From NCBI GenBank assembly GCA_017307865.1, contig JAFKGE010000025.1:24576-88575 (forward strand): a stretch of 64,000 bases of DNA, given 5' to 3'. The notes below the pieces were generated by a model, which did no database searches, was not told the origin of the DNA, and saw nothing but the letters and a program-made list of their open reading frames with translations. Of the stretch, positions 55,908 through 64,000 are shown piece after piece (position 1 is the first letter of the stretch; each line of letters opens with the position of its first letter). The translations under genes were made by a program, and so were the position numbers. This stretch comes from Burkholderiales bacterium (GTDB lineage: Bacteria; Pseudomonadota; Gammaproteobacteria; Burkholderiales; Burkholderiaceae_C).

Positions 55908-57176
55908 TCAGGTCACCGCGCCGCGCTGGTGAAACTGCGGCTGGTCCCAGCTCCTGGTGAGCAGGATGTCCTTGAGGATGGCCACGGCGTTCCACACATC
56001 CTCGAAGCGGATGTACAGCGGCGTGAAGCCGAAGCGCATGATGCGCGGCTCGCGGTAGTCGGGGATGACGCCGCGCGCGATCAGCGCCTGCACCACGGCA
56101 AAGCCCTGCGGGTGCTCGTAGCCGACCTGGCTGCCGCGATGCCGGGTGTCCACCGGCGTGTTCAGGCGCAAGGGAAAGCCGGCGCATTCCTGCGCCACCA
56201 GGTCCATGAACAGCGTGGTCAGCTGCAGCGACTTGGCGCGCACGGCCTGCATGTCGGTGACGGCAAAGGTGTCCAGCCCGCACTCGACCATGGCCAGCGA
56301 GGCGATGGGCTGCGTGCCGCACAGGTAGCGCTTGATGCCGGCATGCGGGTCGTAGCCCGGCTCCATGGCGAAGGGGCGCGCGTGGCCCCACCAGCCCGAT
56401 AGCGGCTGGGTAAAGCCTTCCTGATGGCGCGCGTGCACCCACAGAAAGGCCGGCGAGCCGGGGCCGCCGTTGAGGTACTTGTAGGTGCAGCCCACGGCGT
56501 AGTCGGCGCCGGCGCCATTCAGGTCGACCGGCACCGCGCCGGCCGAGTGGCACAGGTCCCAGATCGTCACGGCGCCCTGGGCGTGCGCCTGCGCGGTGAC
56601 CTCGGCCATGTCGTACATAAAGCCGGTCTGGTAGTTGACGTGCGTGAGCAGCAGCACCGCCACGTCGGGCGTCAGCGCGGCGGCCAGGTCCTGCGGGCCG
56701 TCGATCAGCTTCAGCTCGTAGCGCGCGCCGCCGAAGGACTGCAGCAGCTCGATCAGGCCCTGCGTCATGTACAGGTCGGTCGGAAAGTTGTTGCGCTCGG
56801 AGACGATCACGCGCCGCTGGGGTGCCACGCCCTGCTGCTGGCGCAGGGCGGCGGCCAGCACCTTGAACAGGTTGGTCGAGGTGGTGTCGGTGACGATGAC
56901 CTCGTCCTCGCCCGCCCCGATCAGGCGCGCCAGCTGGTTGCCCAGCCGGCGCGGCAGCTCGAACCAGCCGGCGGTGTTCCAGCTGCGGATCAGGCCCGTG
57001 CCCCATTCCTGCGTGATCACCTCCTGCGCGCGCGCCAGCGCCGCCTTGGGCATGGCGCCCAGCGAGTTGCCATCGAGGTAGATCACGCCCGCGGGCAGCG
57101 TGAACTGATCGCGCAGGGGGGCCAGGGGGTCGCGCGCGTCCATGGCGCGGCAGTCGGCAAGGGTCAGGTGGGTCAT
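55908..57176 (-). CDS. kynU: Kynureninase
   Basis: A 422-residue PLP enzyme cleaving kynurenine to anthranilate and alanine. The Schiff-base lysine is K233 ([16 protein letters not shown]). Substrate and PLP motifs [26 protein letters not shown] and [17 protein letters not shown] are typical. The ATG at 57176 matches the family N terminus ([20 protein letters not shown]); an ATG at 57224 and a GTG at 57227 lie upstream in frame. No kynA is in the window. It is divergent from a GntR regulator. Confidence 0.95.
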   Translation of the reverse strand: MTHLTLADCRAMDARDPLAPLRDQFTLPAGVIYLDGNSLGAMPKAALARAQEVITQEWGTGLIRSWNTAGWFELPRRLGNQLARLIGAGEDEVIVTDTTSTNLFKVLAAALRQQQGVAPQRRVIVSERNNFPTDLYMTQGLIELLQSFGGARYELKLIDGPQDLAAALTPDVAVLLLTHVNYQTGFMYDMAEVTAQAHAQGAVTIWDLCHSAGAVPVDLNGAGADYAVGCTYKYLNGGPGSPAFLWVHARHQEGFTQPLSGWWGHARPFAMEPGYDPHAGIKRYLCGTQPIASLAMVECGLDTFAVTDMQAVRAKSLQLTTLFMDLVAQECAGFPLRLNTPVDTRHRGSQVGYEHPQGFAVVQALIARGVIPDYREPRIMRFGFTPLYIRFEDVWNAVAILKDILLTRSWDQPQFHQRGAVT

Positions 57177-57244
57177 GGTCTGGGTCGAGAGGGTGGAAGA
57201 AGCCACTAAACTGGGCGTTGACATCACAATGTCGTTTCAATAAA

Positions 57245-57279
57245 ATTATATATTATTCGTTTGTGTTGATATTAATCAA
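57245..57279 (-). promoter_or_regulatory. FNR-like palindrome and kynU promoter region
   Basis: TTGAT-ATTA-ATCAA at 57266-57279 is an exact match to the FNR consensus and part of a longer GTTGAT/ATCAAC palindrome. On the minus strand TTGATT (57279-57274) and TAATAT (57255-57250), 18 bases apart, could be the kynU -35 and -10, so a protein bound here would block kynU. The region is strongly A+T-rich compared with its surroundings. It could equally be the operator of the divergent GntR-type regulator. Confidence 0.55.
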
Positions 57280-57315
57280 CCATGACGATATACATATAGG
57301 TATTTACCCGAAGTC

Positions 57316-58119
57316 ATGGACCCAGCCCTGCCCACGCCCGACGACGGCGAATCCAAGACCGACCAGGCCTATCAGCTGCTGCGCCGCGAGATCCTGGCCG
57401 CGCGCCTGCCGGCCGACATGGCGCTGCGCCCGACGGCGCTGAACAAGGCCTACGGCCTGGGCTGGACGCCGGTGCGCGAAGCGCTGGCCCGGCTGGAGGC
57501 CGAGCGCCTGGTGGTGTACCAGCGCAACCGCGGCTTCGCGGTGGCGCCGGTGTCGCGCGCCGAGCTGCAGGACTTGCGCCGCGCGCGCCAGGCCATCGAG
57601 CTGCCGCTGCTGCGCGAGGCCATGGAGCACGGCGACGACGCCTGGGAGGCCGCGCTGGTGGCCGCGCACCACCGCCTGCTGCGCTGCACGCTGCCGGTGG
57701 GCGACCCGTCGGAGGCCGTGCTGGCGCACTGGGAGCAGATGCACGAGGCCTTTCACAAGGCGCTGCTGCAGGCGGCGGTGTCGACCTGGCTGCTGCGCTT
57801 TCAGGCCCAGATCGCCGAGCAGTTGCAGCGCTACCACCGCGTGCTGGCCATCGTGCCCACGCTCCAGGGCGGCGGCCGGCCCGACCCGCAGGCCCGCGCC
57901 GCGCTGCGCCGCGCCATGGCGCCCGAGCCGCACACCGAGCTGATGCACGCCGTGCTGGCGCGCGATGTGGAGCGCGCGCTGGCGCTGATGGCCGAGCACA
58001 TCGGCGTGACCCAGGACGTGTTTGAAAGCTCCAGCCTGGGCCAGCCCACCGCGCCACTCGCCAAACCAGCGGCGCGGGCGGGCGCGCCGGCCGTGCGGCG
58101 CAAGGCCCCGGCAGGCTGA
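57316..58119 (+). CDS. GntR-family (FCD) transcriptional regulator
   Basis: A 267-residue protein with an N-terminal winged helix (about 18-80, recognition part LGWTPVREALARLEAERLV) and an all-helical FCD ligand domain (about 85-235; acidic and histidine residues in EMHEAFHKALL and the later LMHAVLARDVERAL). A 30-residue Ala/Pro-rich tail ends the protein. It is divergent from kynU and probably controls kynU and the Bug gene; the ligand could be a kynurenine-pathway compound (inference). Confidence 0.88.
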   Translation: MDPALPTPDDGESKTDQAYQLLRREILAARLPADMALRPTALNKAYGLGWTPVREALARLEAERLVVYQRNRGFAVAPVSRAELQDLRRARQAIELPLLREAMEHGDDAWEAALVAAHHRLLRCTLPVGDPSEAVLAHWEQMHEAFHKALLQAAVSTWLLRFQAQIAEQLQRYHRVLAIVPTLQGGGRPDPQARAALRRAMAPEPHTELMHAVLARDVERALALMAEHIGVTQDVFESSSLGQPTAPLAKPAARAGAPAVRRKAPAG

Positions 58120-58144
58120 GACGGTTTGGCGTTAAAATCAATCA

Positions 58145-58176
58145 CCGGGCCCAAGATTTTCTTGGCCCGGTTTTTT
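58145..58176 (+). terminator. Rho-independent terminator between gntR-type gene and guaC
   Basis: A stem ccgggcccaag / cttggcccgg (58145-58170) is followed by TTTTTT. A TAAAAT -10-like hexamer lies just before it (58133-58138), so it either ends the regulator transcript or is the first hairpin of a guaC transcript. Confidence 0.8.
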
Positions 58177-58257
58177 GTGCCCGCAACGCGTCGGGCCCAG
58201 CAGCCGGAGCCGGACCAAGCGCCCTTCCCCCGCAACCTCGAATGGAGCTTGGACACC

Positions 58258-59235
58258 ATGGAAATCTTCGACTACGACCAGATCCTGCTGCTGCCGCGCA
58301 AGTGCCGCGTGCAAAGCCGCAGCGAGTGCGACGCCAGCATCGACTTCGGCGGCCGGCGCTTCAAGCTGCCGGTCGTGCCCTCCAACATGAAGACGGTGGT
58401 CGACGAGGCGCTCAGCCGCTGGCTGGCCCAAAACGGCTACTTCTACGTCATGCACCGCTTCGACCTGGACAACGTGGTGTTCGTGCGCGAGATGAAGCAG
58501 CACGGCCTGTACGCCAGCATCTCGCTGGGCGTGAAGGCGCCCGACTACGCCACGGTCGACCAGCTGGCCGCCGAAGGCCTGGCGCCCGAGTACATCACCA
58601 TCGACATCGCCCACGGCCATGCCGACACCGTGCGCGACATGATCCGCCACATCAAGGCCAAGCTGCCGCAGTCCTTCGTGATTGCCGGCAACGTGGCCAC
58701 GCCCGAGGCGGTGATCGACCTGGAGACCTGGGGGGCAGACGCCACCAAGGTCGGCGTGGGCCCGGGCAAGGTGTGCATCACCAAGCTCAAGACCGGCTTC
58801 GGCACCGGCGGCTGGCAGCTGTCGGCACTGAAGTGGTGCGCGCGCGTGGCCACCAAGCCCATCATTGCCGACGGCGGTATCCGCAGCCACGGCGACATCG
58901 CCAAGAGCATCCGCTTCGGCGCCTCGATGGTGATGATCGGCTCGCTGTTCGCCGGCCACGAGGAGTCGCCCGGCAACACCGTCGAGGTGGAGGGCGCGCT
59001 GTACAAGGAGTACTACGGCTCGGCCAGCGACTTCAACAAGGGCGAGTACCGCCACGTCGAGGGCAAGCGCATCCTGGAGCCGATCAAGGGCAAGCTGGCC
59101 GACACGCTGATCGAGATGGAACAGGACGTGCAAAGCTCCATCAGCTACGCCGGCGGCACCAAGCTGATGGACGTGCGCAAGGTCAACTACGTCATCCTGG
59201 GCGGCGACAACGCGGGCGAGCACCTGTTCATGTGA
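58258..59235 (+). CDS. guaC: GMP reductase
   Basis: A 325-residue IMPDH/GMPR-fold barrel enzyme, converting GMP to IMP with NADPH. The catalytic cysteine is C173 in [11 protein letters not shown]. The substrate loop [20 protein letters not shown] and the phosphate site [14 protein letters not shown] match. It has no CBS domains and the shorter length that separates GMP reductases from IMP dehydrogenases. The ATG at 58258 has GGAG 14 bases upstream; an open frame extends to 58126 but crosses the terminator. Confidence 0.92.
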   Translation: MEIFDYDQILLLPRKCRVQSRSECDASIDFGGRRFKLPVVPSNMKTVVDEALSRWLAQNGYFYVMHRFDLDNVVFVREMKQHGLYASISLGVKAPDYATVDQLAAEGLAPEYITIDIAHGHADTVRDMIRHIKAKLPQSFVIAGNVATPEAVIDLETWGADATKVGVGPGKVCITKLKTGFGTGGWQLSALKWCARVATKPIIADGGIRSHGDIAKSIRFGASMVMIGSLFAGHEESPGNTVEVEGALYKEYYGSASDFNKGEYRHVEGKRILEPIKGKLADTLIEMEQDVQSSISYAGGTKLMDVRKVNYVILGGDNAGEHLFM

Positions 59236-59270
59236 GCGGCAGCGGCAAGCGCCAGAGACAGCGGATTCAC

Positions 59271-59326
59271 AACAAAATCCGGCTCTGGCCCGCGTCAATC
59301 AAGCGCGAGCAGCTTCTATTTTCATA
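59271..59326 (+). repeat. Dispersed ~60-bp repeat (intergenic, after guaC)
   Basis: Core AATCAAGCGCGAGCAGCT preceded by GGCTCTGGCCCGCG. It lies between the convergent guaC and LysR-type genes. Confidence 0.75.
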
Positions 59327-59347
59327 GTATCGGACGCATTCGTCCGA

Positions 59348-60247
59348 TCAATCGCGCAGCCGCTCGGCCACGAAGCGGCGCAGCACCTGCATGACCGGCG
59401 CCTCGGTGCGGCCGGCCAGGCGCACGTAGGCAAAGCGCGCGCCGGCCACCAGCGGCGGCGCCATACGCACTTCGGCCAACTCACCGGCGGCGATGCCCGG
59501 CCGCGCGGCGGCCACGATGCCGAGAAACACCGCGTCGGTCTGCCGCACGGTGTCCAACAGGCTGGTGACGTCCTCGCACACCAGCGCCGCCATGCGCGCC
59601 GGGTCGGCGCCGGGGCCGTAGTGGGCGACGAACAGGCGCGCCACCTCGTCCGACAGCGGCGTGGTGGCCACCGGGTAGCGCATCAGTGCGTCGAAGCTCA
59701 CCGCGTCGAGCGCGGCCAGCGGATGGCCGGCGCGGCAGATGAAGCCGCCGCGCAGCTCGCCCAGCGGCTCGATCACCAGGTCGGGCGCCGGCGCGATGCG
59801 GCGCACGTCGATCACCAGCGCGTCCAGCTCGCGCTGGCGCAGCTGCTGCACCTGCAGCTCGGTCGAGCCGCGCGCGATGCTCACCCGCACCTCGGGGTAG
59901 CGCGCCGCCACGTGGCTGAGCAGCGGCGTCATCAGCAGCGCGCCGGGGCCCGAGCCGAGGCCAACGCGGATGGTGCCGGCCTCGCCCTGGCGCAGCAGCT
60001 CGGCGCTGCGCTCGATCTCGGCCGCCTCCAGCAGGATGCGATGCGCCCGCGTCAGCACCGCCTCGCCCAGCGGCGTGAGCGTGCTGCGCCGCCCGGCGCG
60101 GTCGACCAGGCGCGCACCCAGCTCGTCTTCCAGGCCTTGCAGGCTGCGACTGAGCGCCGACTGCGTCAGGTGCAGGCGCTCGGCCGCGCGCGAAAACGAG
60201 GCCTCCTCGGCCAAGGCGGCCAGGTGCTGCAGTTGCCTGAGGTTCAT
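59348..60247 (-). CDS. LysR-family transcriptional regulator
   Basis: A 299-residue protein with an N-terminal helix-turn-helix (EEASFSRAAERLHLTQSALS) and a two-lobed effector domain (about 90-295). It is divergent from a Bug-type binding protein gene over a 112-base A+T-rich gap, so it most likely controls that gene and itself. The ligand is unknown. Confidence 0.93.
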   Translation of the reverse strand: MNLRQLQHLAALAEEASFSRAAERLHLTQSALSRSLQGLEDELGARLVDRAGRRSTLTPLGEAVLTRAHRILLEAAEIERSAELLRQGEAGTIRVGLGSGPGALLMTPLLSHVAARYPEVRVSIARGSTELQVQQLRQRELDALVIDVRRIAPAPDLVIEPLGELRGGFICRAGHPLAALDAVSFDALMRYPVATTPLSDEVARLFVAHYGPGADPARMAALVCEDVTSLLDTVRQTDAVFLGIVAAARPGIAAGELAEVRMAPPLVAGARFAYVRLAGRTEAPVMQVLRRFVAERLRD

Positions 60248-60300
60248 TCAATGAATTTATCTCATTCAAATGTTGATTTCAATTCATTTGACACATCAAA
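60243..60300. promoter_or_regulatory. Probable LysR operator region
   Basis: Contains the palindrome TTCATTCAATGAA (60243-60255), overlapping the regulator start codon, and two further TTCA(A/T)T-type half sites up to about 60290. The A+T-rich stretch contrasts with the flanking genes. Which half sites are used is not determined. Confidence 0.45.
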
Positions 60301-60359
60301 AAACATGCAGGATATTTCAAGTCCCGTTTCGACCCACCTGGTTTCTGGAGACACCCGAC

Positions 60360-61358
60360 ATGCCTTTCACCCGCCGCCGCCTGATGCAATACGCCGCCGC
60401 CACCGCGCTGGCCCCCCGCGCCTTCGGCGCCGCCGCGCAGGGCTACCCGGCCAAGCCGGTGGTGCTGATGGTGCCCTACCCCGCCGGCGGCCTGTCGGAC
60501 ACCATCGCACGGCGCGTCAGCCCGCCGCTGGCCGTCGCACTCAACCAAACCACCATCGTCGACAACCTGGGCGGCGCCAGCGGCAGCATCGCCGCGCAAA
60601 AGGTGCTGAACGCGCCCAGCGACGGCTATCTGGTCTATCAGGGCACGCCCAACGAACTGATCCTGGCACCGCTGGCCATTCCATCGATCCGCTACAAGTC
60701 CGAGGACTTCCGCCAGGTGCACCGCATCGCGCTGGCGCCGATGGCCATCTTCGCGCGCACCGGCCTGCCGGCCAGGAACGCCGACGAACTGGCCACCTAC
60801 GCCGCCCAGGTGGCCAAGGAAGGCAAGCCGCTGACCTACGCCAGCGTGGGCGTGGGCTCGTTCTATCACCTGCTGGGCGCCAAGCTGTCGAAGGACTTGG
60901 GCACGCCCATGACCCACGTGCCCTACAAGGGCGCGGTGGAGGCCTTCCGCGACCTGGTGGCCGGGCTGGTCGACATCTTCATCACGCCCTACGGGCTGGC
61001 GCAGACCGAGTTCGTCACGCAGGGCAAGATGAAGGCCGTGGCCGTGCTGACGCCGCAGCGCCAGCGCCTGCTGCCCGACACGCCCAGCGTCGTCGAGAGC
61101 AAGGCCATGAAGCACTTCACCGCGGAGATCGGCACCGGCTATTTCGTCAAGCGCGACACGCCCGAAGCGGTGGTGCAGGTGCTGCATGGTGGCCTGCAGA
61201 AGGTGCTGACCGACACCCAGTTGCGCGCCGGCCTGTTCGCCATGGGGCAGGAGGTGTCGCCCGCGCAGACGCTGGCCGAAGCCGACCAGGCCTACCGGCA
61301 GGAAATCGCGCAGTACCGCGCCATTGCCAAGGCGATCGGCCTGCAGCAGGGCCAGTGA
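60360..61358 (+). CDS. Bug-family (TctC-like) solute-binding protein
   Basis: A 332-residue periplasmic protein with a Tat-like N terminus (FTRRRLMQYAAATALAP) and cut near AQG. Family motifs: VVLMVPYPAGGLSDTIARRV and VDNLGGASGSIAAQKVL. A GGAGAC sequence lies upstream of the ATG. It is divergent from a LysR regulator, with no membrane permease subunit nearby. The ligand is unknown. Confidence 0.92.
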   Translation: MPFTRRRLMQYAAATALAPRAFGAAAQGYPAKPVVLMVPYPAGGLSDTIARRVSPPLAVALNQTTIVDNLGGASGSIAAQKVLNAPSDGYLVYQGTPNELILAPLAIPSIRYKSEDFRQVHRIALAPMAIFARTGLPARNADELATYAAQVAKEGKPLTYASVGVGSFYHLLGAKLSKDLGTPMTHVPYKGAVEAFRDLVAGLVDIFITPYGLAQTEFVTQGKMKAVAVLTPQRQRLLPDTPSVVESKAMKHFTAEIGTGYFVKRDTPEAVVQVLHGGLQKVLTDTQLRAGLFAMGQEVSPAQTLAEADQAYRQEIAQYRAIAKAIGLQQGQ

Positions 61359-61436
61359 CGCCGCGCGGCGCCGGCGCGGCGGGGGCGCCGCGCAGCGGCG
61401 CCTTCATGCAGGATATTGCCGGCCGCGCCGCGCCCC

Positions 61437-62327
61437 TCAGCGCGCCAGCAGCTCGCGCGCCATCGCGTTCAGCCGGTGCCCGCGCGTGGCCAATGCATCC
61501 AGGATGCTGAAGTGGTTGAGTCCCGGCAACGCGGCCACCGTCGGCACGCGCACGCGGCCCCATGCCTGCTGGATCAGGTGGCTTTGCCGCAGGTATTCGC
61601 CGCTTTCCTGCGCGCCCACCACGCTCACCAAGCGCCCGTGCGCGGGCGCCGGCAGGCGTGCCGGGCTGGCGCGCCGCACCTGATCCGGCGTCAGGCGCAG
61701 CACCTCCTGCAGGCTGGGCGTGTGCATCAGGGGTTGCAGGTCGTACAGGCCCGACACCCCCATCGCGCTGCGCACCACGCGCGGCGGCAGGCCGGGGTCG
61801 AACACGTCCCAGGCACAGGCCAGCATCATGGCCGCCAGCTGGCCGCCCGCCGAGTGGCCGATCACCGTCAGGCGCCGCGCATCGGCATTCAGCTCGTCCG
61901 CGTGGCGCCAGGCCCAGGCCACCGCGCGCGCCACCTGCAGCGTGATCTGCGGAATGCCGGCCTGCGGACACAGGGTGTAGTTGGGCAGCACGACCGCGGC
62001 GCCCAAGTCGTGCAGCGCGCCGGCGATGAAGCCGTGCTGCGACTTGTCCATCGACATCCAGTAGCCGCCGTGCACGAATACCACCAGCGGCGCGCCCCGT
62101 CGTTTTGCCGCGAAGGCGTCCAGCCGCTCGCGCGGGGCCTCGCCGTAGGCCACGTCCAGCATGGCCGGCAGGCCGGCGCGCACTTGGGCCGACTGCGCCG
62201 TCCAGCGCGCGAAATAGTCGCCATGGTCCGGCACGCGCCGGCGGTTGCTGTACATGCGCTCCAGCCACTGCGTGTCGGGCTGCGCGGGCGCGGGATAGTG
62301 GTGGGGCAGATCGTCGATTCGGGGCAT
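61437..62327 (-). CDS. Alpha/beta hydrolase, arylformamidase-like
   Basis: A 296-residue hydrolase. The oxyanion motif is HGGYW (about residue 87), the nucleophile elbow is GHSAGGQLA, the late segment VGAQESGEYLRQS resembles the acid region of animal-type arylformamidases, and the histidine is in LNHFSIL. Arylformamidase makes kynurenine from N-formylkynurenine; kynU is about 4 kb away, but the gene is not in its operon. The exact reaction is inferred; it could be another esterase. The ATG at 62327 begins the family homology. Confidence 0.72.
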   Translation of the reverse strand: MPRIDDLPHHYPAPAQPDTQWLERMYSNRRRVPDHGDYFARWTAQSAQVRAGLPAMLDVAYGEAPRERLDAFAAKRRGAPLVVFVHGGYWMSMDKSQHGFIAGALHDLGAAVVLPNYTLCPQAGIPQITLQVARAVAWAWRHADELNADARRLTVIGHSAGGQLAAMMLACAWDVFDPGLPPRVVRSAMGVSGLYDLQPLMHTPSLQEVLRLTPDQVRRASPARLPAPAHGRLVSVVGAQESGEYLRQSHLIQQAWGRVRVPTVAALPGLNHFSILDALATRGHRLNAMARELLAR

Positions 62328-62491
62328 GGTCGGCCGCCATTCTGACGCAAAGCCCCGCACGCCAAGCTGGCCAGCGGAAGGAGCAGAATGCCAGTCTTGT
62401 GCCCTGCACAGCCTCGGACGCGGGCAACCCACCGAGCCGCCGCCGCGCGCCAGCCCGCGCGCACCGGCTGCTCTCATTGCAGGAGTCGCGC

Positions 62492-63364
62492 ATGAAGCTC
62501 GCCGTCCTCGGCACCGGCCACATGGGCTTTCCGATGGCGCGCCGCCTGGCCGCCGCCGGGCACCAAGTCCACGCCTGGAACCGCAGCCCCGACAAGGCCG
62601 CGCCGCTGGCCGCGCAGGGCGCCACGGTGCATGCCAGCCTGGCCGACGCGGTGCAGGCCGCCGATCTCGTCATCAGCCTGCTTGAAAACGGCCCCGTCGT
62701 CACCAGCGTGCTGTTCGAGCAGGGCGCGGCCGCGGCCATGCGCGCCGGCACGCTGTTCGTCGACATGGCCTCCATCAAACCGGCCGAGGCGCGCGAGCAC
62801 GCGCGGCGCCTGGCCGAGCACGGCGTGCAGCACCTGGACGCCCCCGTGTCGGGCGGCACCGTGGGCGCCGAGGCCGGCACGCTGGCCATCATGGCCGGCG
62901 GCGATGCGGCCGACTTCGAGCGCGCCGCGCCGGTGTTCGCCGCACTGGGGCGCGCCACGCACGTGGGCCCGCACGGCGCCGGGCAACTCGCCAAGCTGGC
63001 CAACCAGATGATCGTGGGCATCACCATCGGCGCCGTGGCCGAGGCACTGCTGCTGTGCGAGAAGGGTGGCGCCGACCCGGCCAAGGTACGCCAGGCCATC
63101 GGCGGCGGCTTTGCCGAAAGCCGCATCCTGCAGTTGCACGGCGAACGCATGGTGGCGCGCGACTTCGCCCCGCGCGGGCGCATGACGGTGCAGCTGAAAG
63201 ACATGCGCAACGCGCTGGACACCGCGCAAAGCATGGGCTTCGACGCCCCCATCACCGCCGCGCTGGAGCGCCTGTACGCCGACGGCGTGGCGCACGGCGA
63301 CGGCGAGCTGGACCACTCGGGTCTGTTCGTTGAGCTGGCCCGCAGAAACGGAATGACAGGCTGA
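62492..63364 (+). CDS. NAD(P)-dependent beta-hydroxyacid dehydrogenase (3-hydroxyisobutyrate dehydrogenase type)
   Basis: A 290-residue protein. The Rossmann motif is VLGTGHMGFPMARRL, the substrate motif is DAPVSGGTVGAEAGTL, and the catalytic lysine lies in GAGQLAKLANQMIVG. Candidates include 3-hydroxyisobutyrate and tartronate semialdehyde reductases; specificity is not evident. It has an AGGAG site nine bases before the ATG and is followed by tRNA-Ala. Confidence 0.9.
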   Translation: MKLAVLGTGHMGFPMARRLAAAGHQVHAWNRSPDKAAPLAAQGATVHASLADAVQAADLVISLLENGPVVTSVLFEQGAAAAMRAGTLFVDMASIKPAEAREHARRLAEHGVQHLDAPVSGGTVGAEAGTLAIMAGGDAADFERAAPVFAALGRATHVGPHGAGQLAKLANQMIVGITIGAVAEALLLCEKGGADPAKVRQAIGGGFAESRILQLHGERMVARDFAPRGRMTVQLKDMRNALDTAQSMGFDAPITAALERLYADGVAHGDGELDHSGLFVELARRNGMTG

Positions 63365-63390
63365 TTTGCGTTAGAATCGTAATCCCTTGT

Positions 63391-63466
<76 letters not shown>

Positions 63467-63483
63467 CATCACTCAACGACTTA

Positions 63484-63512
63484 GGCCACCGCAACCCGGT
63501 GGCCTTTTCGTT
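63484..63512 (+). terminator. Rho-independent terminator after tRNA-Ala
   Basis: Stem ggccacc (63484-63490) with ggtggcc (63498-63504), followed by TTTTCGTT, 18 bases after the tRNA end. Confidence 0.85.
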
Positions 63513-63614
63513 GGTCGCGGCAGGGTAACAGCAGATCCGGTGGCTCGCCCCGCACGCGATGGCGTTGAGGCAGCGGGAGCGCCGGACGCAGCGGGCAAGC
63601 TGCCCGCCACGCGC

Positions 63615-64000
63615 TCAGATCATGAGTTCGATGACGAAGGGCGCGGGCTTGCCGAAGCTGCTCTTCATCAGATCGGCGCACGCATCCAAGCTCGTGGCGC
63701 GCGCGGCCTCGACACCCATGCCGTTGGCCAGTTGGACCCAACCGAGCGAAGGGTTGCCCAGGTCCAGCATGCTCATGGCCGTAGCGCCGGGCGTGGCGCC
63801 CACGCTCTGGTATTCGCCGATGAGGATGTTGTACTTGCCGTTGCTGAGGATGACGGTGGTCACCGGCAGCTGCTCGCGCGCCTGCGTCCACAGCGACTGC
63901 AGCGAATACATGGCCGAGCCGTCGGCCTGCAGGTTGATCACGCGGCGCTGCTTGCCAGCGCCCAGCGCCGCGCCCGTGGCCACGGGCATGCCGTCGCCGA
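63615..64000 (-). CDS. Thiamine-pyrophosphate enzyme, acetolactate-synthase-like, C-terminal part (5' end beyond window)
   Basis: The frame is open to the window edge and shows the last ~128 residues. It has the TPP-binding region: GDG before MPVATGAALGAGKQRRVINL, then QADGSAMYSLQSLWTQARE and the metal-binding NGKYN (GDG-x-N type motif of the acetolactate synthase/benzoylformate decarboxylase family). The product ends PFVIELMI. Members include IlvB-like and MdlC-like proteins; the substrate cannot be told from this part. Confidence 0.85.
   Translation of the reverse strand, partial: GDGMPVATGAALGAGKQRRVINLQADGSAMYSLQSLWTQAREQLPVTTVILSNGKYNILIGEYQSVGATPGATAMSMLDLGNPSLGWVQLANGMGVEAARATSLDACADLMKSSFGKPAPFVIELMI

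Noticed and set aside
61359..61436. Very GC-rich inverted repeats between the second Bug gene and the hydrolase gene
   Set aside because: Several weak alternative stems without a T tract; composition alone can explain them, and there is no match to the repeat family.

Overview
The window is a high-GC chromosomal segment of a betaproteobacterium, most likely Burkholderiales/Comamonadaceae. The evidence is the gene order tpiA-secG-tRNA-Leu-nuoA..N, the rpsO-pnp pair, two Bug-type (TctC-like) solute-binding proteins, a pha-type multisubunit cation/proton antiporter, 6S RNA directly after zapA, and dispersed ~60-bp repeats ending in AGCTATC that I associate with this family. The genus cannot be fixed from the sequence alone.

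Layout. 1-2340: partial DsbA-fold isomerase, Crp/Fnr-type regulator and an acyl-CoA dehydrogenase-like protein. 2493-4144: zapB-like, zapA, 6S RNA, TSUP transporter. 4218-7163: TSUP-like membrane protein, hemN and fnr around an FNR box. 7221-23000, minus strand: DUF1178, NUDIX and DUF2818 genes downstream of a complete 14-gene NADH dehydrogenase I operon (nuoA-N). 23061-29691: tRNA-Leu(GAG), secG, tpiA, a quinone oxidoreductase, pnp, rpsO and an aminotransferase. 29782-31646: small exported protein and a Do-type periplasmic protease. 31756-36895: a genomic island with a large PLD-helicase-DUF3427 protein, a decayed duplicate of its 5' end, a small winged-helix-like ORF and an AbiEi/AbiEii toxin-antitoxin pair. 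37120-45578: QseC/QseB-like two-component system and a complete pha antiporter operon (AB fusion, C, D, E, F, G). 45579-54090: polA, a DUF2782-like protein, homoserine kinase, a membrane protein, a Cds1-like PLP enzyme and uvrD. 54148-64000: an exported CxxC protein, Bug protein plus kynureninase with a divergent GntR regulator, GMP reductase, LysR plus a second Bug protein, an arylformamidase-like hydrolase, a 3-hydroxyisobutyrate-dehydrogenase-like enzyme, tRNA-Ala(CGC) and a partial TPP enzyme.

The most unusual signal is the dispersed repeat family. Copies lie between convergent genes, and one forms a terminator hairpin. Three further copies lie inside the coding sequences of polA, uvrD and a qseC-like kinase, all in the same orientation and the same reading frame, giving a shared [S/P]-I-A-x-R-A peptide. 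This resembles in-frame palindromic elements such as those of Rickettsia. The second is the defence-like island with its 121-bp duplication. A consensus FNR box in the kynU/gntR intergenic region and a 37-codon ORF coupling phaF to phaG also deserve a look.

No stretch over about 300 bases lacks a gene. The longest unexplained gaps are 36896-37119 and the duplicated segment 34933-35118.
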